From positions 2,564,368-2,628,367 of the forward strand of contig OZ026850.1 in NCBI GenBank assembly GCA_964023205.1: 64,000 bases of DNA, written 5' to 3'. A program made the translations under genes and the position numbers. The notes beneath the pieces were generated by a model. It was not told the origin of the DNA. It did no database searches and was given only the letters and a program-made list of their open reading frames with translations. Of this stretch, positions 1-13,100 are shown piece after piece; positions within the stretch are counted from its first letter, which is position 1, and each line of letters starts with the position of its first letter. The DNA is from Lutraria lutraria. Lineage: Eukaryota; Mollusca; Bivalvia; Venerida; Mactridae.

Positions 1-120
1 TATATTATTTGAGAAGCAGAATAGAGCCAATATTTGGCACCAAAAAACTTTAAATGAGGGCCCTGTAACAATCTTATGCCAGGCAGATTTTAGAATTTTT
101 AAGTTGTTGAGGTAATAGAG

Positions 121-298
121 TACAACCTCTTCAGAGCGGCCCTCTCTTCAGCAAAAACCTCCCTACAACAACAGCATGATTTTTCTCACTGTACTTAACA
201 ATTAACTTAACCTCTCTAGAGCAACAATCTGTCAACAACAACATACCGTAATTTTGCTTCTTCCAAAGGGTGATGCTTTGAAGAGGTTGTTCTGTATA
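121..298. mobile_element. MITE, CAGTACAACCTCTCCAGAG family
   Basis: Imperfect palindrome: tacaacctcttcagagcggc at the left and gaagaggttgttctgta at the right, with internal ctctctagagcaacaa. The same family occurs at 15415-15598, 23850-23892 and 25666-25922. Confidence 0.65.
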
Positions 299-1050
299 AT
301 ACAAAGCTGTTATCCTTATCTGCGTTTCGGAAATGTGTACCAGTGTAAACCTTGTTCTCCGTATTTCATAGATCACCAACTTCCACCAAAATGGCCATCG
401 GACCAGTAAATTTAAAAAGTCAGTGGTTCGAAGATCCAGTAATTTTTCCAGATATAATTTTACCATGTTTCAGAACAAAGAAAATGAAATCCTTTAATCA
501 CTCAAGAAAAATATGTTTTTTAGCCAATTATAAGAAATTTTGTTATAGTACTCTTTTTGGTCCACTCAAAATGCATTCGGTCCAGTAAAGTTTGCATTAT
601 CACTGGACCAAATGTCCAGTGCTTAAAAAAGTTTTTCATGAAGACTGTTTCATAGATAGATCATCAACTTTAAAGTCGCCTCCAAACAATAGGGTTGGTT
701 AAAGGTGTGTGATGAATTATGATGATTTTTAAGGCTAAACAAATCAATGTTTATGGTCACTTGACAAAAATAAATAGAGTTGGTAGTTCACGAAAATGTT
801 CTGTTATATTCTACAGGTACCTCTTTACTTTGGAGGTACAATTTGTCATCAAATGTTTTCAAACTTTGGATTTTAATAGTTTTACTACTTAGACATTTAG
901 GATTGGCAACTTAGCACTGAAACATCAGATGGGCGACTTTTTTTCTGGCCTTATTTTAATATTTACAAACACTTGAAATTTGGCCATCTTTAAAAAAATG
1001 TTTGGTTAAGGTGATTACCGTATAAATAAAATCATGTATCTATTATCCAG

Positions 1051-1197
1051 GTCACTGATACAGAATTACAAGCAATCTCAAAGCAGGCTCCTGACGGTCA
1101 TCACGTCATTCAGATAGATGAAGACGGGCATTCCGAAACATTGTACGTAATCGACTCGGCCATTCAAGAAAGAGAAGAGCTTGTTGAGGAATCAGAG
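1051..1197 (+). CDS. Schnurri/HIVEP-like exon (first in window)
   Basis: An open 49-codon exon between an acceptor (tattatccag) and a donor (GAG|gtgatg), phase 0 at both ends. It encodes an acidic, finger-free stretch that includes DGHHVIQIDEDG. It joins in frame to the next exon, and reading through the donor meets TGA within three codons. Membership of the zinc-finger gene rests on phase and strand rather than homology. Confidence 0.6.
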
Positions 1198-4100
1198 GTG
1201 ATGCTTTGAACATATATATATATAACGCACACTATCTTAGATCCAATCTTGAGTGCTAGACTATGTTTAAAATTGTCGGCGATTTTTATGCCCTCCGCCA
1301 TTCAAAATGGCAGACGGGCGTAGTGTTACCCCTGTCTATCCATTCAAATCTTGGTTTCCTAGCGATAACTCAAGAAATATTTCATGGATTGCTTTCATAT
1401 TTTACAGTCATGAAGATGTGTAATAATAAAATACTGGTTAAAAAGATTTCTGTTAAAAGCCAAACCTTTTCACAGGAGTTATGGGCTTATGGCCCCTTTT
1501 TTACTTAGCTCACAGCGGGGGTATTTGTGTTCTCTGGACACATTTCCCGTACAATATTTTTCAGAATTTGGTCAGTAGCAGTTCATGTCAAGTCAGTGAT
1601 CATAATTTTATTTTCATTTTGAACACAAAAAAGAAAAATATGGGGAATTGATTTACAAATGGTACTTAGTAAGATATATTAGTGACACGACTTCTTACTG
1701 ACCCGATATGGTGTGTTAAACGGTCAGTCATTTAATATTGAGCGAGAGCTATGTGTTAATAGTGTTAACTTTAATCTTAAGTGGCAAGATTAATTATATC
1801 CCTTGACTGATTGCATGACACAGGCCAGAGTGCACCTGTAAATGTTGCAGGGGTGACTGTAAATATTCCCGATATATCGGGAATTCTGGATTTATCTGTC
1901 CCAAAAGAGCTATGATGTCTGAGCAAAATAAAAGTTCTTTGATGAAAATATCTCAAGAAATGGCAAAGTTATGGTAAATCTACTCTGTACTGAACGATTT
2001 TCTTTAATACAAACTGAGTTGAAATATGGAAACAATGTGATCGAAGGCCTCTTGTTCGGCAAAAATGCTGGGCTGTGTATAATTATTTGGCTGTATTGAC
2101 ACCCCTGATGTTGTGAAAGAACTTTTTTTACCAATAATTTTTATACGAGGTATTACTTGATGTATTGCAGATCATTACTGAGGGAATTGATTGTATCGAA
2201 ACGACAGCCGACGAATCAAATGATGACTATGATGAACCGACAACCAATCGGAGAAAGGTATTGTGACAATTATATAGAATAGCCTTTATCAACTACTGTA
2301 GTTTCATTTATTTTCGTTGGGCTCAATTTTCGTGGTTTTTACTAAAATGGCTATTTCGTGGGGACATAGATTCGTGGATTTTGATTTTGGAAAAGAAATG
2401 CCTTATCTGCATTCAAATTCGTGGGGATTTGATTTCGTGGATGAGCCAACTCACGAAATCTACGAAATTAAATCCCTAACGAAAATTAATGATTCCACAG
2501 TATTGGATGGATTTATATCAAGGAGGTAGAGTGCGTGTCAGTCTCCATTAAATCTTGCCTGTAAATCCATGAAATTTTTTTGTATAATGGTTGAACAATA
2601 CTGTGGAATCAGTAATTTTTGTTCGGGATTTAATTTCGTGGGACGGCTAATCCACAAAATCAAATCCCCACAAATTCAAATGCAGAGATAAGGCATTTTT
2701 ATCAAAAATCAAATTTACGAATTAATGCCGCCACAAAATAGCCATTTTAGTAAAAACCACGAAAATTGAGCCCAACAAAAATAAATGAAAATACAGTATT
2801 TAGTGGATTTGATTATCAAGTGAACAATTGAAAATGCTTCTTCAGTATCAAAAAAAGCTTGTGCATGTATATATCGAGGGTTCAACGCAACAGTGTCGTA
2901 ACTCATATTGAAATAACAACAAGTTACTCGATATGTCTTATTTGGGGTTCACCCCGTGAAATGAATTCAGGGCTGAGGGTTTGCATTTGACCCTTAAAAT
3001 TGAACTTTTATCCTTGAAATGAGTAAAATAAGGATTCTGACTGAAATTGTACCGATGGGTCAAATTTGCCGTATTACAATATAAGGAAATTTTGCTGACT
3101 TTTAAATCTATAAACAGTCAAGGGTCATAATTGACACTCAGCTTTTGACGTCTAATGAAAACACAGGGGGTGCTTCAAACCCCATTATGGGTTTTCCCTG
3201 CCGTCCCCTTCAATTTTTTTGGTATTTGCTCTTTTTTTGCTGGCAAATTTTAGGGGCCACCATGGTCATGTGACATCATGTAGTCTCTGCATAGTAATAA
3301 CAAGTCCCTCAACACTGTTAGTTCAAATTTCACACAGACTTGAACATTCTCACATACGAAGAAGCCGTCCAGTCAGCTCACAGATGGTCTGTGGTTCTAC
3401 CCAGGCCGGGCTCTTCCGTATCTGTTATAACTGTAAAGTCACCCATTGACCAGGGCTGTTTGGTGTGATGTAAACCCGATAGAAAAAAACGAAAAAATGG
3501 CAAATATAAAAAAAGCAGGAAATAGTTTTTGAAGCACAAGAATTGTCTTACATACATACGTAATACATTGTATTATTTTATTTGAAAAATTTTCTTTGAT
3601 CTATTTTTAGAATTCCTTGAAATATATATAAAAAAAAAGGAAATAGTTTGTTAAGCTCAAGAACTGTCTTACATACGTAATACATTGTATTATTTTATTT
3701 TTAAAAATTTCCTTGATCTATTTTTAGAATTCTTTGGATTCCGCTGCTATGCAAGCTTCAACATCTACAGAAGACGGGGAAGTAATTGATACGCCAAAAT
3801 GGAGGCAGTTCAAAAATATCGAAAGGATTCTACAAAAAGCTGGAATAGACACATCGTCTAAAACATGGCAGACATTGACACGTCCCGGTCGCCATATCTG
3901 CCCATACTGCCAAAGGGCGTGCACGAAACCTAGTGTTCTTGAAAAACATATACGGGCTCACACGGGAGAGCGCCCATATCCATGTTTGGTCTGTGGCTTT
4001 GCGTTTAAAACGAAAAGCAATCTGTATAAACATTGTAAATCCAGAGCACATACTTTAAAAACAAACGTTGAAGCTAAAAAGTTAAGAATCCAAAGTTTAT

Positions 4101-7100
4101 CAAATGCAGAAAGAGAAGACGCCTCCATGGCAACTGCTGTTGGTAATGATAGTGTTGACAATGATAAGAAAGCACAAATGGAACCTGCCCAAAGACACGT
4201 TATACAAGAAGTTGTTAAATACCTCGAAAAAGACAAAGGTCAAAGACCTAATGAAGTCCAAACAGAAAGACAGAGAGCCAAATTGGAACGTTTAAAATCC
4301 ATGCAAGAGAAAGGTGTTGGTGATACTAGAAAACAAGATGACAGTAAGGGAATTCATAGACAGCTAAGCTTACCAGTTATGTCAACCAACATTTATGGGA
4401 AGGGTCCTTCACAACATTTTCAAAGGATTGCTCCAAAAGGTATTGAATCCCCAGATAATGCTATTGGTAGCCTGAATAGCATGCCACAAATTCTTATCCC
4501 AGGTACAGTATTTCTTAACGAGAAAGGTGAAGTGTTACAAACTGTTCAAAGAATGGAGTCCGTGGAACAAAATGTAGATCAGTCTTTTACTGAAACGGAT
4601 CAAATGAAAGCCCCTAATGACAATGACCCAACATTTTATAATCAGATCGAAATTGTAAATTTACCAAATCCAGATACAGATGGGGAAACGTCCACTAAGG
4701 CATTGCGAGATTTAGAAGAATTAAGTGAAAAGTGTTTAGCAGCTGCACAAGATGGAGTAAAATTATCTACATCGGTTCACAGTTTGCCTGACAAGCGTGT
4801 TCAGGTGGTACTACAGTTGTACAGACCTGCGAAGAAGTCGACAGATTCCATGGCCGAAAGTGTTTCTCTGCAAACTAATGTATCTTCACCAAGGAATGCA
4901 CTGAAAGAGAGAATTCAAAGACTTATTTCTGCAAATGCTGCTATAGTAGACACACCTAAAGTTGAGCCACCAAGAGCTAAATGCATAAAGCGTAATTTTT
5001 CACGTCAGGATAGTGAAAGCTGGCAAATGCCTCGATCTGAAATTGAGGCTGCCGTTTCCGGTCTTGTTATGCCAAACATAAACTCTATACCTTTGCAACC
5101 CTTGCCGCAAGATAGTGAGAATGCGATTCTTCAAAATGAAGGTAAAGATGATGATATTCCTGACAAGAATACCATTGTTGAAAAAATTGACTATTTAAAT
5201 GAGGAAGTGCTGATTATCAATAATGATGAACTTAAAGATAATGATAACATGAAAACAGTCGAAGATCTTGATAAAAATGAATCAAGTAAGACCAAAATGA
5301 TTGACAAAGATTCGCAAGTTATTGGAATAGCCAACATACAAAGAAGTGGCGCTAAAGGGGATTTCTTGTCAGGTAAGGGTGTACGAGAAGGACTTCAGCT
5401 GTCCATAGCTTCAGCCTCGAATACTAGTGTATTGAAAGATCATTTGAACCAGTCAAGTTCTGCGTCATTCAGTCATAAACCTACATCTTCTGTCATCATG
5501 TCGCCCATAGTCACTTCAGCCAATAAGAGTCAAGTTCCCGGTCACATTGGAAAAATTGCGCTTAAAACCCTTCAAATGAGGTCAAAAAGCTTGTCAAGCC
5601 TCAATGTGGCTTCTTCTCCAAGCACCCCTGTTGTCATGGTAACTCAACCAAGTCAGACGTCAACTCAGTATATGTTGCAGACACCAACCACACCTGTTGC
5701 CCAGGTCATGATGCCGGGATCCAGCATGCCTGTGTTGTTATTGAGTGGAACCAGCAGTGCCACATTGCAACAATTCCCGCCAGCAGTGGAACAACGACCA
5801 GCCATGTATGTTCAGCAGATGATACAGCCTGGCATTTTGCCAACAGGATCTCAAGTTGTCAATGTCCTGCAGACAGCACCGAAAACACCTACAAGTCAGT
5901 TTACTAGTGTTATTCCAGGTCAAACATTTATTGTTGAACAGAGTATTCCAGAGGCTGTACATTCTCAACCAGTAATGACCGCCGTACCTTTAAGCCAGAA
6001 GACTGGTTCCTTGTTAAGCACTCAACTTATGAACCCGCCTGTGAGAAATATTGCAATTCAGCCACCTGTGGTCATGACAAGTTCTCAGTCAGATCCGATG
6101 AAAATTTTGTCGACTATTGTATCTAACACTGTAAAAAATAACCCGAATGTGACACAAACTTCGACATCACAACCGAAGGAGATTAAAATAGAAATTAAGT
6201 TACCTCCCCCTTCGAGTGTTGGCGTTGTTCAGCCTGCTCCGACAGTACAACGTCTTCGACCGCCACTGAAAAGACAAAATCCAGTATCCAGTATAATCAG
6301 CCCTTCATTACCCGGTCCGCCGTCAGCCGGGTTACAAAAACCGGTGTTCCGGTTTCAGAATCTGTCCCCTAATCTTATCATTGAGAATAAATTTTGCCCA
6401 TCGAACCAGTCCATGCAAACTAGATTTCAAGTGGCTGGATCTAAGAGTACCGATATCGTGACATCAGGTACAACAACCATCAAAGTTCCGCAAACATCAG
6501 TGATAAAAGAATACTTGTTGCGTGAGAATCCATTCGATGCAAACTCGAAAAAACATTCTAACATATTGGGGAATGAAACACAACTGTTCCATTGTCAGAA
6601 TTGTCGTATTGCGTTTAAGAAAAAGGAGACATTAGACTTGCATAATCTTTGTTATTGTAAGCGTAAAAGTAACACTGATGCTATTCGCAGTCCGTCGGAA
6701 GAATCATTTAACTCGGAAATCCAAACAAAAATCGTTTCTCAGCTGTTTTGTCAGACAGCAGATCATGCCAACAATTCTAAGCCGGCCAAAACTGTAACAA
6801 ATGAAAATGTCACTAAAACTCGTACTAAAGTATTAACTAAACAAAGGGCTGAAAGTATTGACGTACATCATAGTGCTAATAAAAAGGCAAAATTTGAATT
6901 TCCTTTGGAAAGAAGTAAAAGTGTGATAATCTCACCAAAAGAGAAAAAATTGGCCACAAGGAATATAAGCCCAGTTTTAGATCGAACATTGTCCACATCA
7001 AAGCTACGGGAAACAAAAATGTCTAAAATGGCTTCAGTAAACGAATATTCAGATAATCTAGATGGGGGAATCAAAACTTCCCCTGAAAAGCCGTCAAAAC

Positions 7101-10100
7101 TAGTGACAACAAAGAAACTAAAGGAAATGTGGCAGACGAAATTGAAAGGTCAGATACTGAAAAGGAAACTGAAAGGGAAGTTGTTGATGAACCGTTCAAT
7201 AAGTTTGGATCAGTCATTAGTCGATGATTCTAGACCTCCATCGGCAATCAAAATTGGTTTAAAAACTAGATTTCCAGAATTGGATGACAATGATAGTGCT
7301 GTACCAAAAAAGAGGCCGAGACTGGTCCGTGCTCTAGATGATTCCGTCTCTGACGGGGTTTCAGTGAAACGTATGATGTTTAGACGATCAAAATCTGTAC
7401 CAGAACTTCCAAAACATGATGAGACTGAGGCAGATGAGAAAAATGTCAATGAAAAACAAACTGATGCTGAAGTAGAAAGCTCAGGAGATAAGGTGAAAGA
7501 GCGTGAATGGCAGCTTAGTGATGTAACCGTTCCCATAGCAACTGCTAATTATATTGTGGGTCATGGTTCACCTCTCAAGCCAATTTATCAGCAGAATTTT
7601 AGAATGAAATCTTTCGATGGCATGGGTACTCCCACTCAGCTGATGCCGTCTGCTACACTTACACCAAGACCCGAACTTATGGAGATGGAAAAATTCCGCA
7701 AAACTTTTACTTTCGAATCTGGAAGTTTGAAACTTACACAGAATTCTGAATCAGACTCAATACCATTGTCAAGTTCACCAATTAAATCACCTTGTATGAA
7801 ATTACCTATTCAGCCAGGCATTTCCCTTGACAACTTAACTAAAGTCTCATTTGCCATGACAACTCTATCACCTAGTAAACATTCCAAGCAAATAAATGGT
7901 CCTTTGCCATCAACACCACAGAAAAGTCCTCTTGTTAGACAATTTTCTCTAGTGGCGCATACGTATCCTTCCATGAGAAGTATGACTCACCCGACATTCT
8001 GTTGCGCGTACCAACTTCAACCGAGCTACGTTAAATCGGGGAAAAAAATTTCCATGTACTCTAACTGGAGAGTAGCTCAGCAGAACACCAATCTACTTGG
8101 CTTGCCTACAAGAGCACTCATGTCCTTGTATAACTCGAAATATACGACAAATCCCGTCTGGGTTATGAACTGCGGGGAGGATCCTAGAAGTGGCGCTATA
8201 ACCCATAGCAGTTATTGGAAAATCAAGAACGGGGAAGCTATTATTGATACTGTGTTTTCGTTACTCGAAGTAAAAGATTCAAAGAAAGAAAAAGAGAAAT
8301 CGAAGTTTGAGGTTGGATACAAAACAACGGAGGAGTCGGTGTATGTGCGGGGTCGAGGTCGTGGAAAATACGTTTGCGAAACCTGCGGTATCCGATGCAA
8401 GAAGCCAAGCATGCTGAAAAAGCATATTCGAACCCACACAGATCTCAGACCTTACAAATGCAAGCATTGTAGATTTTCCTTCAAGACCAAAGGAAACCTA
8501 CAGAAACATATGAAGTCTAAATCTCATTATAAGAAGTGCTTGGATCTTGGAATAAGTCCAGTCCCGACGACCGTCGATGAATCTCAGATAGACGAGGAAG
8601 CGTTACAAGCACAGTGCTATTTATCAAAACGTGCGAAAATTGTTGACAAAATGGCTGACTCATCGCAGATGCTAGATCGAGACATTTCCACCACCGATGA
8701 TAACGATGAAGATGATGATGATGATGAAGAAGAAGATTATAAAATAGTTGAAGAAGGCGATGATGAAGTGCTTGAAGCTATGGATGAAAATTCTGATAAT
8801 GCTAATGAAAGTCTTCCAGTTGAAGGAAAAGAATTCTTGGAAAATGATGAAAAACTGGATCAAAGGTGTGTATAAATTTAGATTAGTAAAATATTACCTG
8901 ATGAGGCCAACCTTTAAAAATCCGCTGGCTTCCTATTACATGACCGATTCGTAAAAAATCCCTTTGTTCACAGATTTTGCCGCATATATTAGATTTTTAC
9001 TATTATAAGTTCTGCTGTTATTTTTTTCTGAAAAATTATATCCTTACAAAAAAAACATATAACGATAATTCCAGGTCTGTTATTGGTATTTTTTAAAATG
9101 GCTGACAAATTCTTGTATTTTCTTACCATTTATTACCAGGGAGACAATATCAGACCAGGTTACTGCCCCGACATCCGAGTCACAACACAATCTCTTCCTG
9201 CAGTCACTCGGAATTATAGCCAAACACCGACTCGATGGAGATATGGTAGGTTTCATTTAATATTTTTTAGTATGCTGTCCGAAATTGAATAATATTTTCT
9301 GTGTACATGTTACAAAATTCCCATCACAGACTGCTTTTGTTTTAGCATGTTTAACACCATTTTCCAATGATATTGCAGTCATAAAATGCAGCTAGGTCAC
9401 CATATCAATTTTCCTGGACTGTATTTTAACCAGTACTAACTTGCCCGTCTACAAGGAGCCCACATATGGAGGGCTCAGCGCAACACTGTCGTAACTTGTT
9501 CTTATTTCAATATGAGTTACGCCACTGTTGCGTTGAACCCTCAAATTATGGAGGAAAATCGAATGTTTTGTTAAATTTACATAGTAGGGTTTGACCTGCT
9601 ATAACTAGGTTTCAGACCAGGATCGCCGGGTCACAAGTCTGGCACACTAACCACTGGACAGATATACTTTTTATGCCCCCGCCATTCAATGTGACAGAAG
9701 GATATAAAGTGTTGTCCCTGTCCGACCATTCAAATTTTGGTGTCCGAGCAATATCTCAAAAAAAATATTCTGTGGATTGGTTTCAGAAGGCGTATAATAG
9801 TAAACTAAAGGCCGAGTTTGATTTCCGTTAAAATCCAACGGGAGCATTTCTGTCCTTCATACACATTTCTAGTTTATAGCCTAACATTCTTTTCTTGCCT
9901 GTTATGCGTATAGAGGTCTTTTTTTAATAAAAAATAGTTTTATGTACGGTAAATTAAAATTATTTTATTTTCCAGAATCCAATTTCACAGACTGGTACCA
10001 AATCTCTACAGTTACCAATGATGAAAAATCTTGGAATCAGTCTAGATAGTATAAATCAGTTGGGTTCCGCTTCTTCACAGACGTCGGCTGTGACGGTGTC

Positions 10101-13100
10101 TTCTGGCAGTACGCCAACTTCAAGGTGAGTACATCTGTACTAAAACAATGTATATACATACTTACACAGTCAAACCTGTGTTAGTGGCCACCTTCGAAAA
10201 AAAGACCACCCTGTGAATAAACGCACTAATTTTAAAAACTGTTGTTGACTATTAAGAAAAGAAATACCTCCAAATAAAGGCCAACTGTAAATAAAGGCCA
10301 CATTACATCTTTCCCAAGGGTGACCTTTGTTCACAGGTTTGACTGTATACATAAAAACGATCTAATAATGTATGACAGACTTTTTATATTTTTATGGATT
10401 ATGTACAATTATACCTTTATATGTAGTTCAATTTGAAGTTTTGAAGATCCTGGCCCCTGACCTTTACATAAATTTGACCTTACTGATACATAGAATTAAT
10501 CTCATTAACTTATTTATGTATATTCTCTTTCAGTCTAAGTACCGTTTATGGAAACTTGCAAGTTGAGAACGAAGGTATGTAATGTATTACGTAAAACACT
10601 CGTAAGATTCCATTGATCTGACCTTGAACTTGTTCGTGTTTGATTATTACGTAAAGAACTTAGCCGTTTTCTTTAAGACCATTATTACCGGTATATTTCA
10701 TGAACAAATATTTGTAGCCATATTCATTCAGCTACCTGGATAATTTTCTAACATGTGAAATTTGGTCTTACAAGACGATTTCAAACCCACAGCAATGAGG
10801 GGACAGTTCAAGACCATAACAATTAGAAGTCCCTTGTTAGTTGTAATGTTAACCAGTTTTTGGAAGCAGGGGTGATTTTATAGCCGAAATTCGGTCATAT
10901 TCCCAATGGAAAATAGTACCGGTATCTTTTTCCCAATTCACAGACAAAAATTCCCAATCCAAAATTTATATTTTTAAAGTTTATATAACATCACTATTGG
11001 TAGTAAATACCTAATTCTACTACTGTTCTAAAGGAGAATAAGAAAAATGAATTGAACATCGTAAAATTGTATTTATACATTTTTTCCCCAATTTTGATTA
11101 AAACACCTCAAAAATTCCCAATCCCAAGGGTATGGGTCATATTCCCAAATTGCTGAAAAAAATCCCTGGGAAGGTGATTAATTACATTCCTTTGACATTG
11201 TCAGGTACATTTCTCTTTCTGATTTGTATAGAAAAATATCCTTCCAACAGTACTTTCAGTACTTTGATTTGAAGTTCGACATAATTTTGTGTTTTTTGTT
11301 AGTGTTCTGTTCAAGAGTAAAAAATCTTCAAGTTACTGTTAATGTTCTACTTTGCAAAATATTCATATTAAAAAATACCCTAATCCTGATTTTCCATCAA
11401 ATGATTTTCTTTCTTTTAGGTCATCCATCGGTGACGAAAGAACGGGATGTAATCTGGGGATTGTTGAATTTATCTGATCAGTCCAACCAATCAATGTCGA
11501 GCGTGAGCATTGAACAGAATAGTGTTGTTACGACATCCACGGAGTTCGGAAATATAGTTAAGGTATGGCTTTTTGTTTACAATTTATCTTGTTAACAGAG
11601 GTCATTACAGAAAGATAATAAACACTATCTTTCAGTTGGCCTAAATTCTTAGGTTTATTATGGTATACCCCCGCAAACGAAGTTTGAGAGGGGGGAAATA
11701 TCGGAGTCACCCTGTAGGTCGTTGGTCGGTCCTACATCGGTCCGCATAAAAGTTTGTGAAGCAAAATACTTCCGCATTTTTTAGGCGATTGGAATGAAAC
11801 TTGAAACATGTTATCACCATCAATAGTAGATGTGCAAGACACAATTTTTATGCCCAGCGATTCACTCATTGCAGGGTTATGTGCCCTTGAACTTAGCCGT
11901 ATAGTAAACTATTGCAGTAGTGTGTCAAAGAGGCAGCGGGAATATTAGTTACCTCTGTGACAGCTCTAGTTTTGGTCTGTTAAAGTAATTAAGGCCTTTC
12001 TTACAAAAAGGTTGAGTTATACTTACAGAACCCAGTCTTTCAACAGTAGGTAGCAGGCCCTTTTTTGTGCCATTTTTGGGTCCGGTTTTCTTCGCCATTC
12101 CCGAAGTAAAAAAGTATATATAAAAACTGTGTCAAATTAGATTTTGACTAAAATTTCAAAAATTAAATAAATCAAATCTGTGTTATTTGAAATGCCATGT
12201 TTATCTTTGATTTATTAGAAATTTCATTTTTTTTTTTTTTTTGAAGGCTTCTGATGTGTCAGACGTTACAACTGAGACTTCATCGAGTGGTGTGACATCA
12301 CAGGTCAAGGTCAACCAAAGTAGCAGCTTTCTGCCGCCTTACCTTAGTATGGCGGCTTCGATGAAATTGAAATCCACCCAGAGTGGACCAATTATAGGTC
12401 AAATTATTCAAAATGTCACGACTAAGAGTAACACGTCTGAAACATCTGGAGACCGAACTGTTACCATGCCATTCCAGTTTCAGCACCCTTTTCCGGGGTC
12501 ATTAGGGGTCATGCTTGCTTCGTCATCGACAGATGTGAAATATACTTCCTCGACTAGTACAAACATGCTTTCATCAAATAGTCAATCTACTGTGTTATCG
12601 TCGGACACTGAACAGAAGTTTACGAGCTCACGAGATGATCTGATGTACGTTCAGATCGGAAATACGAAAGGGGAAGTAGACACTGTTCCTGCCCAGATTG
12701 TTAATGTCGACCCCGCTGTGTTTAAAGGGAAAAATCCAGATAGTGTGCAAGAAAAGGTCGCCAGTCTCCCCACTGAAAGTATACTCCAACTAAGAAGAAT
12801 ATCGGACGGACTGTACGTGATTACAACTGATACAGAAATCGGAAAAACTGGAACAAGCGTTGCTATAGAAACCCCATCCAAGATTGTGTCTGACACTGTA
12901 CCTAGCATTCCATCATCTGCTGTTCATGTGACAACAGGAACTGTGTGTCATGTGACAGGAAGTCAAGGTCATGTGACAGGAAGTCATAGTCATGTGACAG
13001 GAAGTCAAGGTCATGTGACAGGAAGTGCTAATTTTGTGCAACAAACTGAAGATGCTGGACGTTTTGTCTGTAGTGTTTGTAAAGCGTCTTTCCCAGAACA

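Noticed and set aside
3608..3631. Use of the upstream duplicate acceptor for the giant exon
   Set aside because: Gives TAA within seven codons; the 3726-3727 AG is the productive one. Kept only as a finding.
9415..9470. Additional SINE copy (cctggactgtattttaacca)
   Set aside because: Only about 50 bp of weak similarity to the 39.6-kb SINE; too short to call.
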